The notes under the pieces are model-generated. The model did no database searches. It worked only from the letters and a program-made list of their open reading frames with translations, and was not told the DNA's origin. From Breoghania sp. (lineage in GTDB: Bacteria > Pseudomonadota > Alphaproteobacteria > Rhizobiales > Stappiaceae), in NCBI RefSeq assembly GCF_963674635.1, contig NZ_OY771475.1, forward strand, positions 3,547,501 to 3,611,500: a stretch of DNA of 64,000 bases, in the 5' to 3' direction. The position numbers and the translations under genes were made by a program. How positions within the stretch are numbered: position 1 is the first letter of the stretch; each line of letters begins with the position of its first letter. Below are positions 36,601 through 44,180 of the stretch, piece by piece.

Positions 36601-37150
36601 CAACGAGGAACTCAACGCCTATCTGATGTATCCGAAGGTGTTTGCGGACTATCGCAGGAAGTTCGAGGAAATCGGTCCGGTGCGTGTCTTGCCGACGCCC
36701 ACATTCTTCTATGGCATGGAAGAGGGCGAGGAGATCAGCGTTGAGCTCGACCCGGGCAAGACCCTGGAAATCCGCTGCCTTGCGATCACCGATTCCGACG
36801 ATCACGGCAATGCCAAGGTGTTCTTCGAGCTCAACGGCCAGCCGCGCCTCATTCGCGTCGCCGACCGGCGCAAGGGGGCAAGCGCCGTCGTCCAGAAGGC
36901 CAAGGCGCAGGATGGCAATCCAAATCAGGTTGGCGCGCCGATGCCGGGTGCGGTGGCCTCCATCGGCATCAAGGTCGGAAGCAAGGTGAAGGAGGGGGAT
37001 CTGCTGCTCACCATCGAGGCGATGAAGATGGAAACCGGCATTCACGCACAGCGCGATGCGGTTGTCAGAGCCATCCATGTCACGCCGGGCGAACAGATCG
37101 ACGCCAAGGACCTGCTGGTCGAATTCGAGCCGGTTACCGTGGAGGCCTGA
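33686..37150 (+). CDS. pyc: Pyruvate carboxylase
   Basis: ATP-dependent carboxylation of pyruvate to oxaloacetate. Its 1154 residues match single-chain Pyc. The biotin carboxylase domain (about 1-450) has KILIANRGEIAIRVMRAA, the ATP-grasp WGGGGRGMR and YFIEVNPRIQVEHTVTEEITG. The carboxyltransferase domain (about 530-810) has DTAMRDGHQSLLATRMRS, and the C-terminal biotin carrier has EAMKMET with Lys1114 as biotin site. A MSEFSKILIANRG start follows GAAGGCTCC. It stands alone, with 265 non-coding bases upstream, and gives anaplerotic oxaloacetate. Confidence 0.98.
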   Translation: MSEFSKILIANRGEIAIRVMRAANELGKKTVAVYAQEDKLSLHRFKADEAYRIGEGLGPVAAYLSIPEIIRVARLSGADAIHPGYGLLSENPALVDACREAGIAFIGPSAETMRKLGDKASARKIAIAADVPVIPASEVLDDDMDAARKVAAEIGYPLMLKASWGGGGRGMRPIYGPEELEDKVREGRREAEAAFGNGEGYLEKMIIRARHVEVQLLGDKQGNIYHLWERDCSVQRRNQKVVERAPAPYLSDAQRAEVCELGRRIAAHVGYECAGTAEFLMDMESGNFYFIEVNPRIQVEHTVTEEITGIDIVRAQILLAEGKCLAEATGKASQKAVTHNGHAIQCRITTEDPTNNFIPDYGRISAYRGATGLGVRLDGGTAYSGAVITRYYDSLLEKVTAWAPTPEAAIARMDRALREFRIRGVSTNIDFVINLLRHPTFLNDAYTTRFIDETPSLFDFKPRRDRATKILHYIADISVNGHPETEGRYKPLPDARVAVAPECRVETPVPGTRQIFAERGAKGLADWMLEQKRLLITDTAMRDGHQSLLATRMRSFDMKQVAPAYAANLPELFSVECWGGATFDVAYRFLQENPWQRLRDLRARMPNLLIQMLLRGSNGVGYTNYPDNVVQGFVLQAAKSGVDLFRVFDSLNWVENMRVSIDAVLESGRICEGAICYTGDIDNPARSKYDLKYYVDMARELRDAGVHILGLKDMAGLLKPAAAVSLIRALKEEVGLPIHLHTHDTAGIACATILAAAHAGVDAVDCAMDSLSGNTSQATLGTIVEALERGERETGLDVDAIREISNYWEAVRAYYVAFESGMQAPASEVYLHEMPGGQFTNLKAQARSMGLEERWHDVAKTYAEVNQMFGDIVKVTPSSKVVGDMALMMVSQGLTRAEVEDPNRDISFPDSVVDMMRGNLGRPAGGFPEALQKKILKGETPLDVRPGLKLPPVDFEVKRREASEAAGGVAINNEELNAYLMYPKVFADYRRKFEEIGPVRVLPTPTFFYGMEEGEEISVELDPGKTLEIRCLAITDSDDHGNAKVFFELNGQPRLIRVADRRKGASAVVQKAKAQDGNPNQVGAPMPGAVASIGIKVGSKVKEGDLLLTIEAMKMETGIHAQRDAVVRAIHVTPGEQIDAKDLLVEFEPVTVEA

Positions 37151-37183
37151 ACAGGCTTTCGCGCAAAGGCTGCAAGCTCAATC

Positions 37184-37214
37184 GGCCCCGAAAGCAGAAA
37201 GCGCTTTCGGGGCC
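37184..37214. terminator. Shared hairpin between pyc and the MarR gene
   Basis: Perfect 12-bp stem GGCCCCGAAAGC/GCTTTCGGGGCC in the 79-base gap between two convergent genes. There is little T-run, but its position and strength suit a bidirectional transcription stop. Confidence 0.7.
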
Positions 37215-37229
37215 GGTCGCGTCTTGGGG

Positions 37230-37724
37230 CTATTGCAGCTTCTTGAGGATCCGCAAGAGTGTGCTGCGCTCGGTCGCGGTGAGGGGGGCCAGCGTATCTG
37301 TCGATATCTCCAGGCCCAGCTTCGCGTTGTGGCGGAAATGCTCCGCCCCTTCCTTGCTCAGAGAGACGATCTGTCGGCGCCTGTCATTGGGGTCGCGGGC
37401 CGTCTCGACCAGGCCTCGTGCGCGCAGGCGGTCCACCACGCCCTTGGTCGTGGCGACATCGAGACCGGCATGGCGACCGAGCTGGTTTTGTGAAACCGAG
37501 CCCAGTTCATCGAGCCGCGCCATGACGGCGAACTGTGTCGGTGTCAGGCCGGACTGCATTTTTTCCGAGAATATCATGGCATTGCGCTGGTAGGCCTTGC
37601 GCAGCAGGTATCCGATCTGCTCGTCGAGCACATATCCGTGCTCGCGCGTTGCCGGTTTCTCGGTTGTCTTGTTGTCTGTGTTATTGGGCACGATCTCTCC
37701 GATGCCATGCGTGGGCCGGGGCAT
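37230..37724 (-). CDS. MarR-family transcriptional regulator
   Basis: A 164-residue winged-helix regulator. The core LTPTQFAVMARLDELGSVSQNQLGRHAGLDVATTKGVVDRLRARGLVE is the recognition region, and the wing contains DPNDRRRQIVSLSKEG. It is encoded on the minus strand immediately downstream of the ABC importer operon (63 bases from livF) but apparently under its own promoter. Members often sense phenolic acids or other small ligands; the ligand here is unknown. Earlier or later starts (a GTG 11 codons in) are possible. Confidence 0.9.
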   Translation of the reverse strand: MPRPTHGIGEIVPNNTDNKTTEKPATREHGYVLDEQIGYLLRKAYQRNAMIFSEKMQSGLTPTQFAVMARLDELGSVSQNQLGRHAGLDVATTKGVVDRLRARGLVETARDPNDRRRQIVSLSKEGAEHFRHNAKLGLEISTDTLAPLTATERSTLLRILKKLQ

Positions 37725-37787
37725 TGTCGCGCGTCATACCTATCTCGTCCATTGTGTCAGGCGTCGCGCGGTGAGATGGGCCGCCCC

Positions 37788-38504
37788 CTAGACAGAAAGA
37801 TAGGCATCGCGGATCTCGGGTCGATCCTCCAGATCGCCGAAAGACCCGTCGAACTTCTTTTCTCCCCCCTCGATGATCACGGCTCGGTCGGCCACGATCT
37901 TTGCAAAATGCAGGTTCTGTTCGGAGATGATGACCGTCAGGCCCTCCTGCTTGAACTTCAGGATCGTGCTGGCCATCTGCTCCACGATGATGGGGGCGAT
38001 GCCTTCGGAGGGCTCATCGAGGAGCAACAGGCGCGGATTTCCCATCAGGGTGCGGGCGATGGTCAGCATCTGCTGTTCGCCGCCCGACATGGCCTTGCCC
38101 GGCGCGTTGCGGCGCTCCCACAGGTTCGGAAAGAGCTTGAAGAGATCGTCCTCGCTCCAGAAGGGCGTTCCCGCGCGCCGAGCCTGCCGGCCCACTTCCA
38201 GGTTTTCCAGGATCGTCAGGTTGGTGAAGATGCGCCGTTCTTCCGGCACGTAGCCGAGGCCGAGGCGGGCGACCTTGTGCGACGGCAGGCCGGTGATCTC
38301 CCTGCCGCAGAAGCGGACATGGCCGGAGCGCGGGCGCACGAGCTGCATGATCGATTTCATGGTCGTGGTCTTGCCCGCGCCGTTGCGGCCAAGAAGGGCG
38401 ACCACCTCGCCGCGTTTCACGGAGAAGGCGAGGTCGTTGAGGATATGGGCCTTGCCATAGAAACTGTTGAGCCCGCCGATTTCGAGCATGGGTTCTTCAG
38501 ACAT
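37788..38504 (-). CDS. livF: Branched-chain-amino-acid-type ABC transporter ATPase (LivF)
   Basis: A 238-residue ATPase of the hydrophobic amino acid transporter family. Walker A is GRNGAGKTT, the signature AMSGGEQQML and Walker B LLLLDEPSEGIAP; the SEGIAP sequence after Walker B is typical of LivF. I chose ATG at MSEEPMLEIGG, overlapping the livG stop; a frame extending 30 residues upstream lies inside livG. It works with LivG, the fused permease and the binding protein of the same operon. Confidence 0.95.
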   Translation of the reverse strand: MSEEPMLEIGGLNSFYGKAHILNDLAFSVKRGEVVALLGRNGAGKTTTMKSIMQLVRPRSGHVRFCGREITGLPSHKVARLGLGYVPEERRIFTNLTILENLEVGRQARRAGTPFWSEDDLFKLFPNLWERRNAPGKAMSGGEQQMLTIARTLMGNPRLLLLDEPSEGIAPIIVEQMASTILKFKQEGLTVIISEQNLHFAKIVADRAVIIEGGEKKFDGSFGDLEDRPEIRDAYLSV

Positions 38505-39273
38505 GCTGCTGGCCCTCCGCCGCAAAGAGTGTGCCGCCGCCCAGATAGACTTCCTGCACCCTGGCGTTGGAGCGCACTTCGGCGGCGGTGCCATCGGCGA
38601 TCAGTTCGCCCCGGTTCAGGACCATGATGTGATGCGCATGGGCGAAAACGACGTCCATGTCATGCTCGGTGAAGAGCACCGAGATGCGCCGTTCGTGTAC
38701 GATATCTGCGGTCAGCTGCATCAGCGCGATACGCTCGCGAGGAGCCATTCCGGCTGTCGGCTCGTCCATCAGCAGGAGGGTGGGATCATTGGCCAGCGCG
38801 ATGGCAAGCTCCAGCCGCTTCAGATCGCCATAGGCGAGGATCGCGCAGGCGCGTTCCGACTGGTCCGCCATGCCCACCACATCCAGCAACGCCAACGCCT
38901 CCTCGCGGTAAAGTCTGTAGGCATAGGGCAGCATGGAAAACAGGCGGCGGTGATGAGAAATCAGCGCCATCTGGACGTTTTCGGCCACCGTCATACTCTG
39001 ATAGGTGCCGGTGATCTGGAAAGTGCGCCCGACGCCGCGCCGCCAGATGGTGCGCGGCGGCAGGCCGGTGATGTCTTCGCCGTTCAGCGAGACGGAGCCG
39101 CGGGATGGCGCGATCTGGCCCATCAGCATGTTGAAGCAGGTGGACTTGCCCGCCCCGTTCGGGCCGATCAGGGCCTTCAGTTCACCGGGGGCGACGTCGA
39201 AGCTGACATCATGGACCGCGCGCAGGCCACCGAAATAGCGGGTCAGGTTGCGGACCTTGAGAACGGGGGTCAT
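38497..39273 (-). CDS. livG: Branched-chain-amino-acid-type ABC transporter ATPase (LivG)
   Basis: A 258-residue ATPase. LKALIGPNGAGKSTCFNMLMG is Walker A, LAYGDLKRLELAIALA the signature region and LLLMDEPTAGM Walker B, followed by the LivG-typical C-terminal extension with VFAHAHHIMVLNRGELIADGT and VQEVYLGGG. Overlaps its neighbours on both sides by a few bases, so translation of the operon is coupled. Confidence 0.95.
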   Translation of the reverse strand: MTPVLKVRNLTRYFGGLRAVHDVSFDVAPGELKALIGPNGAGKSTCFNMLMGQIAPSRGSVSLNGEDITGLPPRTIWRRGVGRTFQITGTYQSMTVAENVQMALISHHRRLFSMLPYAYRLYREEALALLDVVGMADQSERACAILAYGDLKRLELAIALANDPTLLLMDEPTAGMAPRERIALMQLTADIVHERRISVLFTEHDMDVVFAHAHHIMVLNRGELIADGTAAEVRSNARVQEVYLGGGTLFAAEGQQHV

Positions 39274-41132
39274 CGCGCGCTCTCCTCTTCCTTCACAAGG
39301 CCGGTGCGCTCGCCCAGCTTGCGCAGTGATCCGACGATGCCGTCCGGCGCGATGATCACCACCGCGATGATCAGGAGGCCGAGGATCAGACGCCAGTATT
39401 CCATGCGGGTGAGCCAGTCCTTGACGCTCTCCATGAAGGCAGCGCCGACGACGGCGCCCGACAGTGTCTTCACGCCGCCGAGAAAGACGACGATCAGGGC
39501 ATCGAAGCTCGTCGCGATGTCGAGTTCGTCAGGAAAGATCGAGCCCTTGGAGAAGACGAAGAGCCCGCCCGCAAGGCCGGCAAAGACACCCGCCACAACG
39601 AAGGCCATCCATTGGATCTTCTTCACGTCCATGCCGGTTGCTTCCGCCTGGCGGGTGCTGTCGCGGGTTGCGCGCAGCGCGTAGCCGAAGGGCGAATGCG
39701 TGATGTGGCGCAGCATCAGGATGCCGCCGACGGAGACCGCAAGGGTAAAATAGTAATAGGCGGAGGTGCCAGACAGCCATTGCGACGGCCAGATATTCAC
39801 CAACCCGTCATCACCGCCGGTCACCTCGCCCCACTGGAACACGAGCGACCAGACAAGCTGGCTGAAGGCCATGGTGAGCATGGCGAAATAGACGCCCGAC
39901 AGGCGGATCACGAACCAGCCGATGCCGATGGCGAGAAGCCCCGCTCCGAAGGGGGCAAGCATGAAGGCCAGTTCCATGGGGGTGTCGAAATAGGTGACCA
40001 GAAGCGCGGAAACATAGGCCCCGCCGCCAAAGAAGACCGCATGGCCGAAGCTGACGAGCCCGCCGGTGGACAGGATGAATTGAAGCGAGGCCGCGAACAG
40101 ACAGAAGATCAGGATGTCGGTCGCCAGCACCTGCAGGAAGGTGGATCCCATCCACGGAAGTGCGGCAAGGACGGCGATGACGCCAGCCACCAGGAGGCGC
40201 CCCGTTGTGCCCGCGGGCCGGATCGGGCGCTGCGGTTCGCCGACCTGACCATGTTCGCCGACCTTTTCCTCCCGGCCCAGCAGGCCCCAGGGGCGGACGG
40301 TCAGCACGATCGCCATCACCACATACATCAGCACCAGCGTGCTTTGCGGCACGTAGGTGACGCCGAAGACATTGAGCACGGATATGAGCACGGCTGCGAT
40401 AAAGGCGCCGGGGATGGAGCCCATGCCGCCGATCACCACGACCACGAAGACCGAGGCGATGATGTTGAAATCCATCAGCAGGTCCGCGCCGCCCTTCGGC
40501 AACTGGATCGCGCCTCCAAGGCCGGCGAGCGCGGACCCCAGGAAGAAGACGCCGGTGAAGAGCCAGGATTGGTTGACGCCCAGCGCGCCGACCATTTCAC
40601 GGTCCTGGGTCGCCGCGCGCACCAGAATGCCGACGCGGGTCTTTGTGATCAGCCACCACAGGCCGAAAAGCAGGAAGGGGGTGATGGCGATCAGCGCCAG
40701 ATCGTATTGCGGGATCGGCTCACCGAGGATGCGCACGACCTTTTTCAGCCCCGGAGCGCGCGGACCGAGGCGGTCTTCGCTGCCCCAGATCATGAGGGTC
40801 AGATCCTGAATGACCAGGATCACGCCGAAGGTGGCGACCAGCTGGAAGAGTTCCGGCGCGCGGTAGATGGGGCGCAGCACACAGATTTCCACGATGACGC
40901 CGATCAGGCCGACGACGAGGCCAGCCATCACGATCGAGCCCCAGAAGCCGAAATGGCCCGGCAACAGCCCCATGAGGGTCACGCCGATATAGGCGCCCAG
41001 CATGTAGAAGGAGCCGTGTGCGAAGTTCACGATACGCGTGACGCCGAAGATGAGGGAGAGACCGGAAGCGACGAGAAACAGCGCCGCGGCGTTTGCAAGC
41101 CCGGTCAGGAGCTGCGCAACAAAAAGGCCCAT
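39270..41132 (-). CDS. Fused LivH-LivM ABC permease
   Basis: A 620-residue protein that joins both membrane subunits of a branched-chain-amino-acid-type importer. Residues about 1-290 match LivH (SGLSLIFGVTRIVNFAHGSFYMLGAY, GSALAGLGGAIQLPKGG, VVVIGGMGSIPGAFIAAVL). Residues about 310-620 match LivM (GGLVSFGHAVFFGGGAYVSALL, ATGMDVKKIQWMAFVVAGVFAGLAGGLF, LGGVKTLSGAVVGAAF). A hydrophilic linker (GREEKVGEHGQVGEPQRP) joins the halves. Such fusions occur in alphaproteobacteria, but separate genes are the norm. It is followed by overlapping livG. Confidence 0.94.
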   Translation of the reverse strand: MGLFVAQLLTGLANAAALFLVASGLSLIFGVTRIVNFAHGSFYMLGAYIGVTLMGLLPGHFGFWGSIVMAGLVVGLIGVIVEICVLRPIYRAPELFQLVATFGVILVIQDLTLMIWGSEDRLGPRAPGLKKVVRILGEPIPQYDLALIAITPFLLFGLWWLITKTRVGILVRAATQDREMVGALGVNQSWLFTGVFFLGSALAGLGGAIQLPKGGADLLMDFNIIASVFVVVVIGGMGSIPGAFIAAVLISVLNVFGVTYVPQSTLVLMYVVMAIVLTVRPWGLLGREEKVGEHGQVGEPQRPIRPAGTTGRLLVAGVIAVLAALPWMGSTFLQVLATDILIFCLFAASLQFILSTGGLVSFGHAVFFGGGAYVSALLVTYFDTPMELAFMLAPFGAGLLAIGIGWFVIRLSGVYFAMLTMAFSQLVWSLVFQWGEVTGGDDGLVNIWPSQWLSGTSAYYYFTLAVSVGGILMLRHITHSPFGYALRATRDSTRQAEATGMDVKKIQWMAFVVAGVFAGLAGGLFVFSKGSIFPDELDIATSFDALIVVFLGGVKTLSGAVVGAAFMESVKDWLTRMEYWRLILGLLIIAVVIIAPDGIVGSLRKLGERTGLVKEEESAR

Positions 41133-41208
41133 AGCGTTCGATCTGTGTCTTTAAGGGGCAGGGCGCCCGCCGCAACACCTGTGGCGCGGCGGGCGGAGAA
41201 ACGGACGC

Positions 41209-42411
41209 CTATTCGGCCGGGCGCATCGACTTGATATCGTCGTTGCTCGGCATGTAGGGGGTCGGATCCTTGTAGGACCAGTCCACCATCACGCCCTTGC
41301 CGTCCTCAAGGGCGGTGGTGCCGACATAGGTGCCCATCGTGGACTGGTGATCGAGCGCGCGATAGGTGATCTCACCCATCGGGCCATCGACCTTCAGATC
41401 GGCAAAGGCTGCGACAAGCGCCTCCGTGTCGGTGGATCCGGCCTTGGTGATCAGGGCGGCGACGCTCTTGCCGGTCATGTAGCCGACGAGCGATCCGAGC
41501 CTCGGCGTTTCGCCCGGATAGGCGGCCTCATAGGCGTCGACAAACGCCTTTTCCGGGCCGGAGGTGAAGGCATACCAGGGGTAACCGGTCACGAACCAGC
41601 CTTCGGGGGCTTCATCGCCCAGCGGGTCGAGATATTCCGGCTCGCCGGTGAGCAGCCCGTAAACCTTGCGCCCGTCGAAGAGGCCGCGGGTGGTGCCTTC
41701 GCGCACGAATTTCTGCAGGTCCGTGCCGAAGGTGACGTTGTAGATGGCGTCGGGCTTTGCGCGCTCGATGGCCTGCACTTCCGCACCGGCGTCGATCTTG
41801 AAGAGCGCGGGCCACTGTTCGGTGACGAACTCGACCTCGGGCTTGCGCGCCTTGAGGTTCTTCTTGAAGGCTTCCACGGCCGCTTTGCCATAGGCGTAGT
41901 TCGGGGCGATCGTGGCGTATTTCACCGCATCTGTCTTGGCGGCCTCCTCGGCCAGAAGGGCGGCCTGCACATAGGTGGAGGTGCGCAGTCGGAAGGTGTA
42001 GCGGTTGCCCGCCTCCCACACCAGATCATCGGCCAGCGGCTCGGAGGCGAGATAGATATAGCCCTTTTCGCCCGCGAAGGAGGACAGGGCCAGCCCGACA
42101 TTGGACAGGATCGCCCCGGAGAACAGGACCGCGCCGTCGCGGGTCATCAGTTCCTCGGCGATCTTGACCGCATCTCCCGGTTTCCCGTCATCGTCGCGGA
42201 AGATGAATTCCATCGGTCTGCCGAGCAGGCCGCCCGCGTCATTGACTTCCTTTTGCGCCAGTTCGATGCCCTTGCGATAGGGCTCGGCAAAGGCGGCAAG
42301 GCGCTTGTAGTGATTGATATCGCCAATCTTGATGCTGTCTGCGGCCATGGCCGCGCTTCCTGCAACAAGGGCTGAGGCCGCCAGGGCCACCGTGGTGATC
42401 AGCTTTTTCAT
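41209..42411 (-). CDS. ABC importer substrate-binding protein (Leu/Ile/Val-type)
   Basis: A 400-residue periplasmic binding protein. A signal peptide (KKLITTVALAASALVAGSAAMA) precedes DSIKIGDINHYKRLAAFAEPYRKGIELAQKEVNDAGGLLG, the standard start of Peripla_BP_6 proteins. Internal motifs are GAILSNVGLALSSFA and IAPNYAYGKAAVEAFKKNLK. It is the first gene of the importer operon, 76 bases before the fused permease. The ligand is not predictable; many such proteins bind amides, aromatic acids or amino acids. Confidence 0.94.
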   Translation of the reverse strand: MKKLITTVALAASALVAGSAAMAADSIKIGDINHYKRLAAFAEPYRKGIELAQKEVNDAGGLLGRPMEFIFRDDDGKPGDAVKIAEELMTRDGAVLFSGAILSNVGLALSSFAGEKGYIYLASEPLADDLVWEAGNRYTFRLRTSTYVQAALLAEEAAKTDAVKYATIAPNYAYGKAAVEAFKKNLKARKPEVEFVTEQWPALFKIDAGAEVQAIERAKPDAIYNVTFGTDLQKFVREGTTRGLFDGRKVYGLLTGEPEYLDPLGDEAPEGWFVTGYPWYAFTSGPEKAFVDAYEAAYPGETPRLGSLVGYMTGKSVAALITKAGSTDTEALVAAFADLKVDGPMGEITYRALDHQSTMGTYVGTTALEDGKGVMVDWSYKDPTPYMPSNDDIKSMRPAE

Positions 42412-42620
42412 AGGTCCCTCTTTCTGGTTGTCGCATGCGCGGCCTTTTCGACCGTTCTGTTGAGCTGGAAGCGTCGGCTTCTTGCCGACTTCTTGTTTTG
42501 TCTCTGTCCGCTTCGCAACGCCTGCATATCTGTGTACGCCTGAGTGCGCCGGATGGGAAACCGGACAGGCTTCGAGAAACTACGTTTCCCGTGTCCTTTC
42601 GCCCTTTGCAAGGGGGCGGC

Positions 42621-42651
42621 CGGTTTCGGACTTCTCCTCTTTCCGAAACCG
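42621..42651 (-). terminator. Hairpin downstream of the AA_synth gene
   Basis: Stem CGGTTTCGGA/TCCGAAACCG with an 11-base loop, 20 bases beyond the end of the minus-strand AA_synth gene. There is no T-run, so this is a possible weak terminator that separates the hnr-like operon from the importer operon downstream. Confidence 0.5.
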
Positions 42652-42670
42652 ACCGCGGGTCGTGTGCCGT

Positions 42671-43255
42671 CTATCGCAGGCCGTCTTCGCCCTTGATCTC
42701 GGAAGCCTTCAGTCCACCGACGCGGGCATGGATGCGCGAGCCGGTCGTCATGACCAGGGCAAGCAGGATCTCATCGGCGCGCGGTCCGTCCGGAATGCCG
42801 ACCTCCATGGCATCGAAATGGGAGCGCACGAAGGAGGCATTGGTATGGGTGATCGGCACATCGAGGCGTGCACCCAGACCTCCGACCTTCTTTGCCGATG
42901 GCACGATCGCGTTGGAATAGGGCAGGATTTCGCGCATGGAATAGCCGCCCGGCACATGCCAGAGCGCGCCGTGCTCAAGTTCACCGGCGGAGCCGACGAT
43001 CGCGCCCTTTCCGTAGCCTTCGATCAGATGCGGATCGCCGCCCAGCGCATCGACCACATCCTTTGTCATCTGCAGGGCAAGGGGCTTCAGATCGTCCATG
43101 AAGCCGGTGATGTCCTCAACATAGCCGCCCGCAAACGGGTTCTTGATGATGGCAAGGATGGCGGCGCGCTTGGTTGGCTTGTCGGCCACGGGGCCGCCCT
43201 CGTGGTAGATTTCCTCGACGATGATTGCGCGCTTGCGCAGGATCGGTTCAGGCAC
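42671..43255 (-). CDS. AA_synth-family protein (DUF1185)
   Basis: A 194-residue protein of the amino acid synthesis (AA_synth, DUF1185) family. The characteristic blocks are KRAAILAIIKNPFAGGYVEDITGF, IEGYGKGAIVGSAGELEHGALWHVPGGYSMREIL and NAIVPSAKKVGGLGARLDVPITHTNASFVRSHFDAME. The biochemical role of the family is not settled. The GTG start overlaps the UPF0280 stop and has GGGAGG upstream; no ATG fits. It is the last gene of an operon with UPF0280 and the 6-hydroxynicotinate-reductase-like gene, so it probably acts on the reduced ring product or an open-chain derivative. Confidence 0.85.
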   Translation of the reverse strand: MPEPILRKRAIIVEEIYHEGGPVADKPTKRAAILAIIKNPFAGGYVEDITGFMDDLKPLALQMTKDVVDALGGDPHLIEGYGKGAIVGSAGELEHGALWHVPGGYSMREILPYSNAIVPSAKKVGGLGARLDVPITHTNASFVRSHFDAMEVGIPDGPRADEILLALVMTTGSRIHARVGGLKASEIKGEDGLR

Positions 43256-44180
43256 AGACGGGTTCCTCCCGGTGACGTTCGCTCTTGTGGGGCACGATGG
43301 GGGTGTGCAAAGGGGCGGTTGGCGCAAGGATCGCTTGTCGGTCAACGATCTTTTTCTCCGAGGCCAGACCAATATAGCTCGCGGCGACAAGACCGCGAGA
43401 ATGATAATCGGCGGCAGCACGTTCGCCGCGTGCCAGCGCCCGGTTGATTTCGTCGGGCGACAAGGCGCCGACGGCGGTGGTGACGAGCCGGTCGCCGAGA
43501 TCGCTGTCGGGGGCAAGGTCGGATGCACGGCTGCGCGCAATCAGAGGGGAGCCCGGCAGGTCGACCTTGTTGGCGATCATGGTGGCGGCGGCATCTGCGC
43601 TGGCTGCCGAAGACGCGAGCACCGTAACCGCATCCGCAATGCCCAGCGAATGGGAGCGCCCGCGCCAGCCGCTGGTGGCGATGCCGCGAATGGCATGCTC
43701 GGGCGAGAGGGTGATCACGCCGCCGGGCTTGCCGGTTTGCGGATCCTCGCAAATGCCGACACGAAAGGCGCCCTCATTGAGCATCAGTGCGATGTCGCCG
43801 CCATTGTTGACACAGGCGCGCGCCAGATCCCGGCCTTGCGTGAGATGGGCAAGAACATGGTCGGCGACGCTTCCTGCAACGGCTGCCATGGGCGTGATGA
43901 ATTCCGGCCGGAAGGGCGCGGTGGCCGCATACATGCGCCGGGCGATGGTTCCTTGCGGGCATTCGCCGGTCGCCTGTCGCAAGAGGGGAAGTTCGGCAAC
44001 GAGATCGCAAAGGACTGTTTCGAAGGCCGCTCGGGCCTGGTCGTAGGCAAGCGCGACCTCGGTTCCCGGTCCTTCCGCCTCGATCACGAGATCGATGGGC
44101 CCATGCTGCAGGTGCAACCTTCGGCGCTGGCCTATCAGTCTGGCTGTGGGGCGGGAGAATGGAACCGGTGCCGTCATCAT
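43248..44180 (-). CDS. UPF0280-family protein (ApbE-like fold)
   Basis: A protein of about 310 residues of the UPF0280 family, related in fold to ApbE flavin transferases. Signature parts are PEFITPMAAVAGSVADHVLAHLTQ and ARACVNNGGDIALMLNEG, followed by SHSLGIADAVTVLASSAASADAAATMIANKVDLP. This last block corresponds to the substrate and metal region of ApbE-like proteins. It overlaps the hnr-like gene by four bases. A role in cofactor attachment to the neighbouring reductase is possible but unproven. A start one codon in is equally possible. Confidence 0.85.
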   Translation of the reverse strand: MMTAPVPFSRPTARLIGQRRRLHLQHGPIDLVIEAEGPGTEVALAYDQARAAFETVLCDLVAELPLLRQATGECPQGTIARRMYAATAPFRPEFITPMAAVAGSVADHVLAHLTQGRDLARACVNNGGDIALMLNEGAFRVGICEDPQTGKPGGVITLSPEHAIRGIATSGWRGRSHSLGIADAVTVLASSAASADAAATMIANKVDLPGSPLIARSRASDLAPDSDLGDRLVTTAVGALSPDEINRALARGERAAADYHSRGLVAASYIGLASEKKIVDRQAILAPTAPLHTPIVPHKSERHREEPVCA

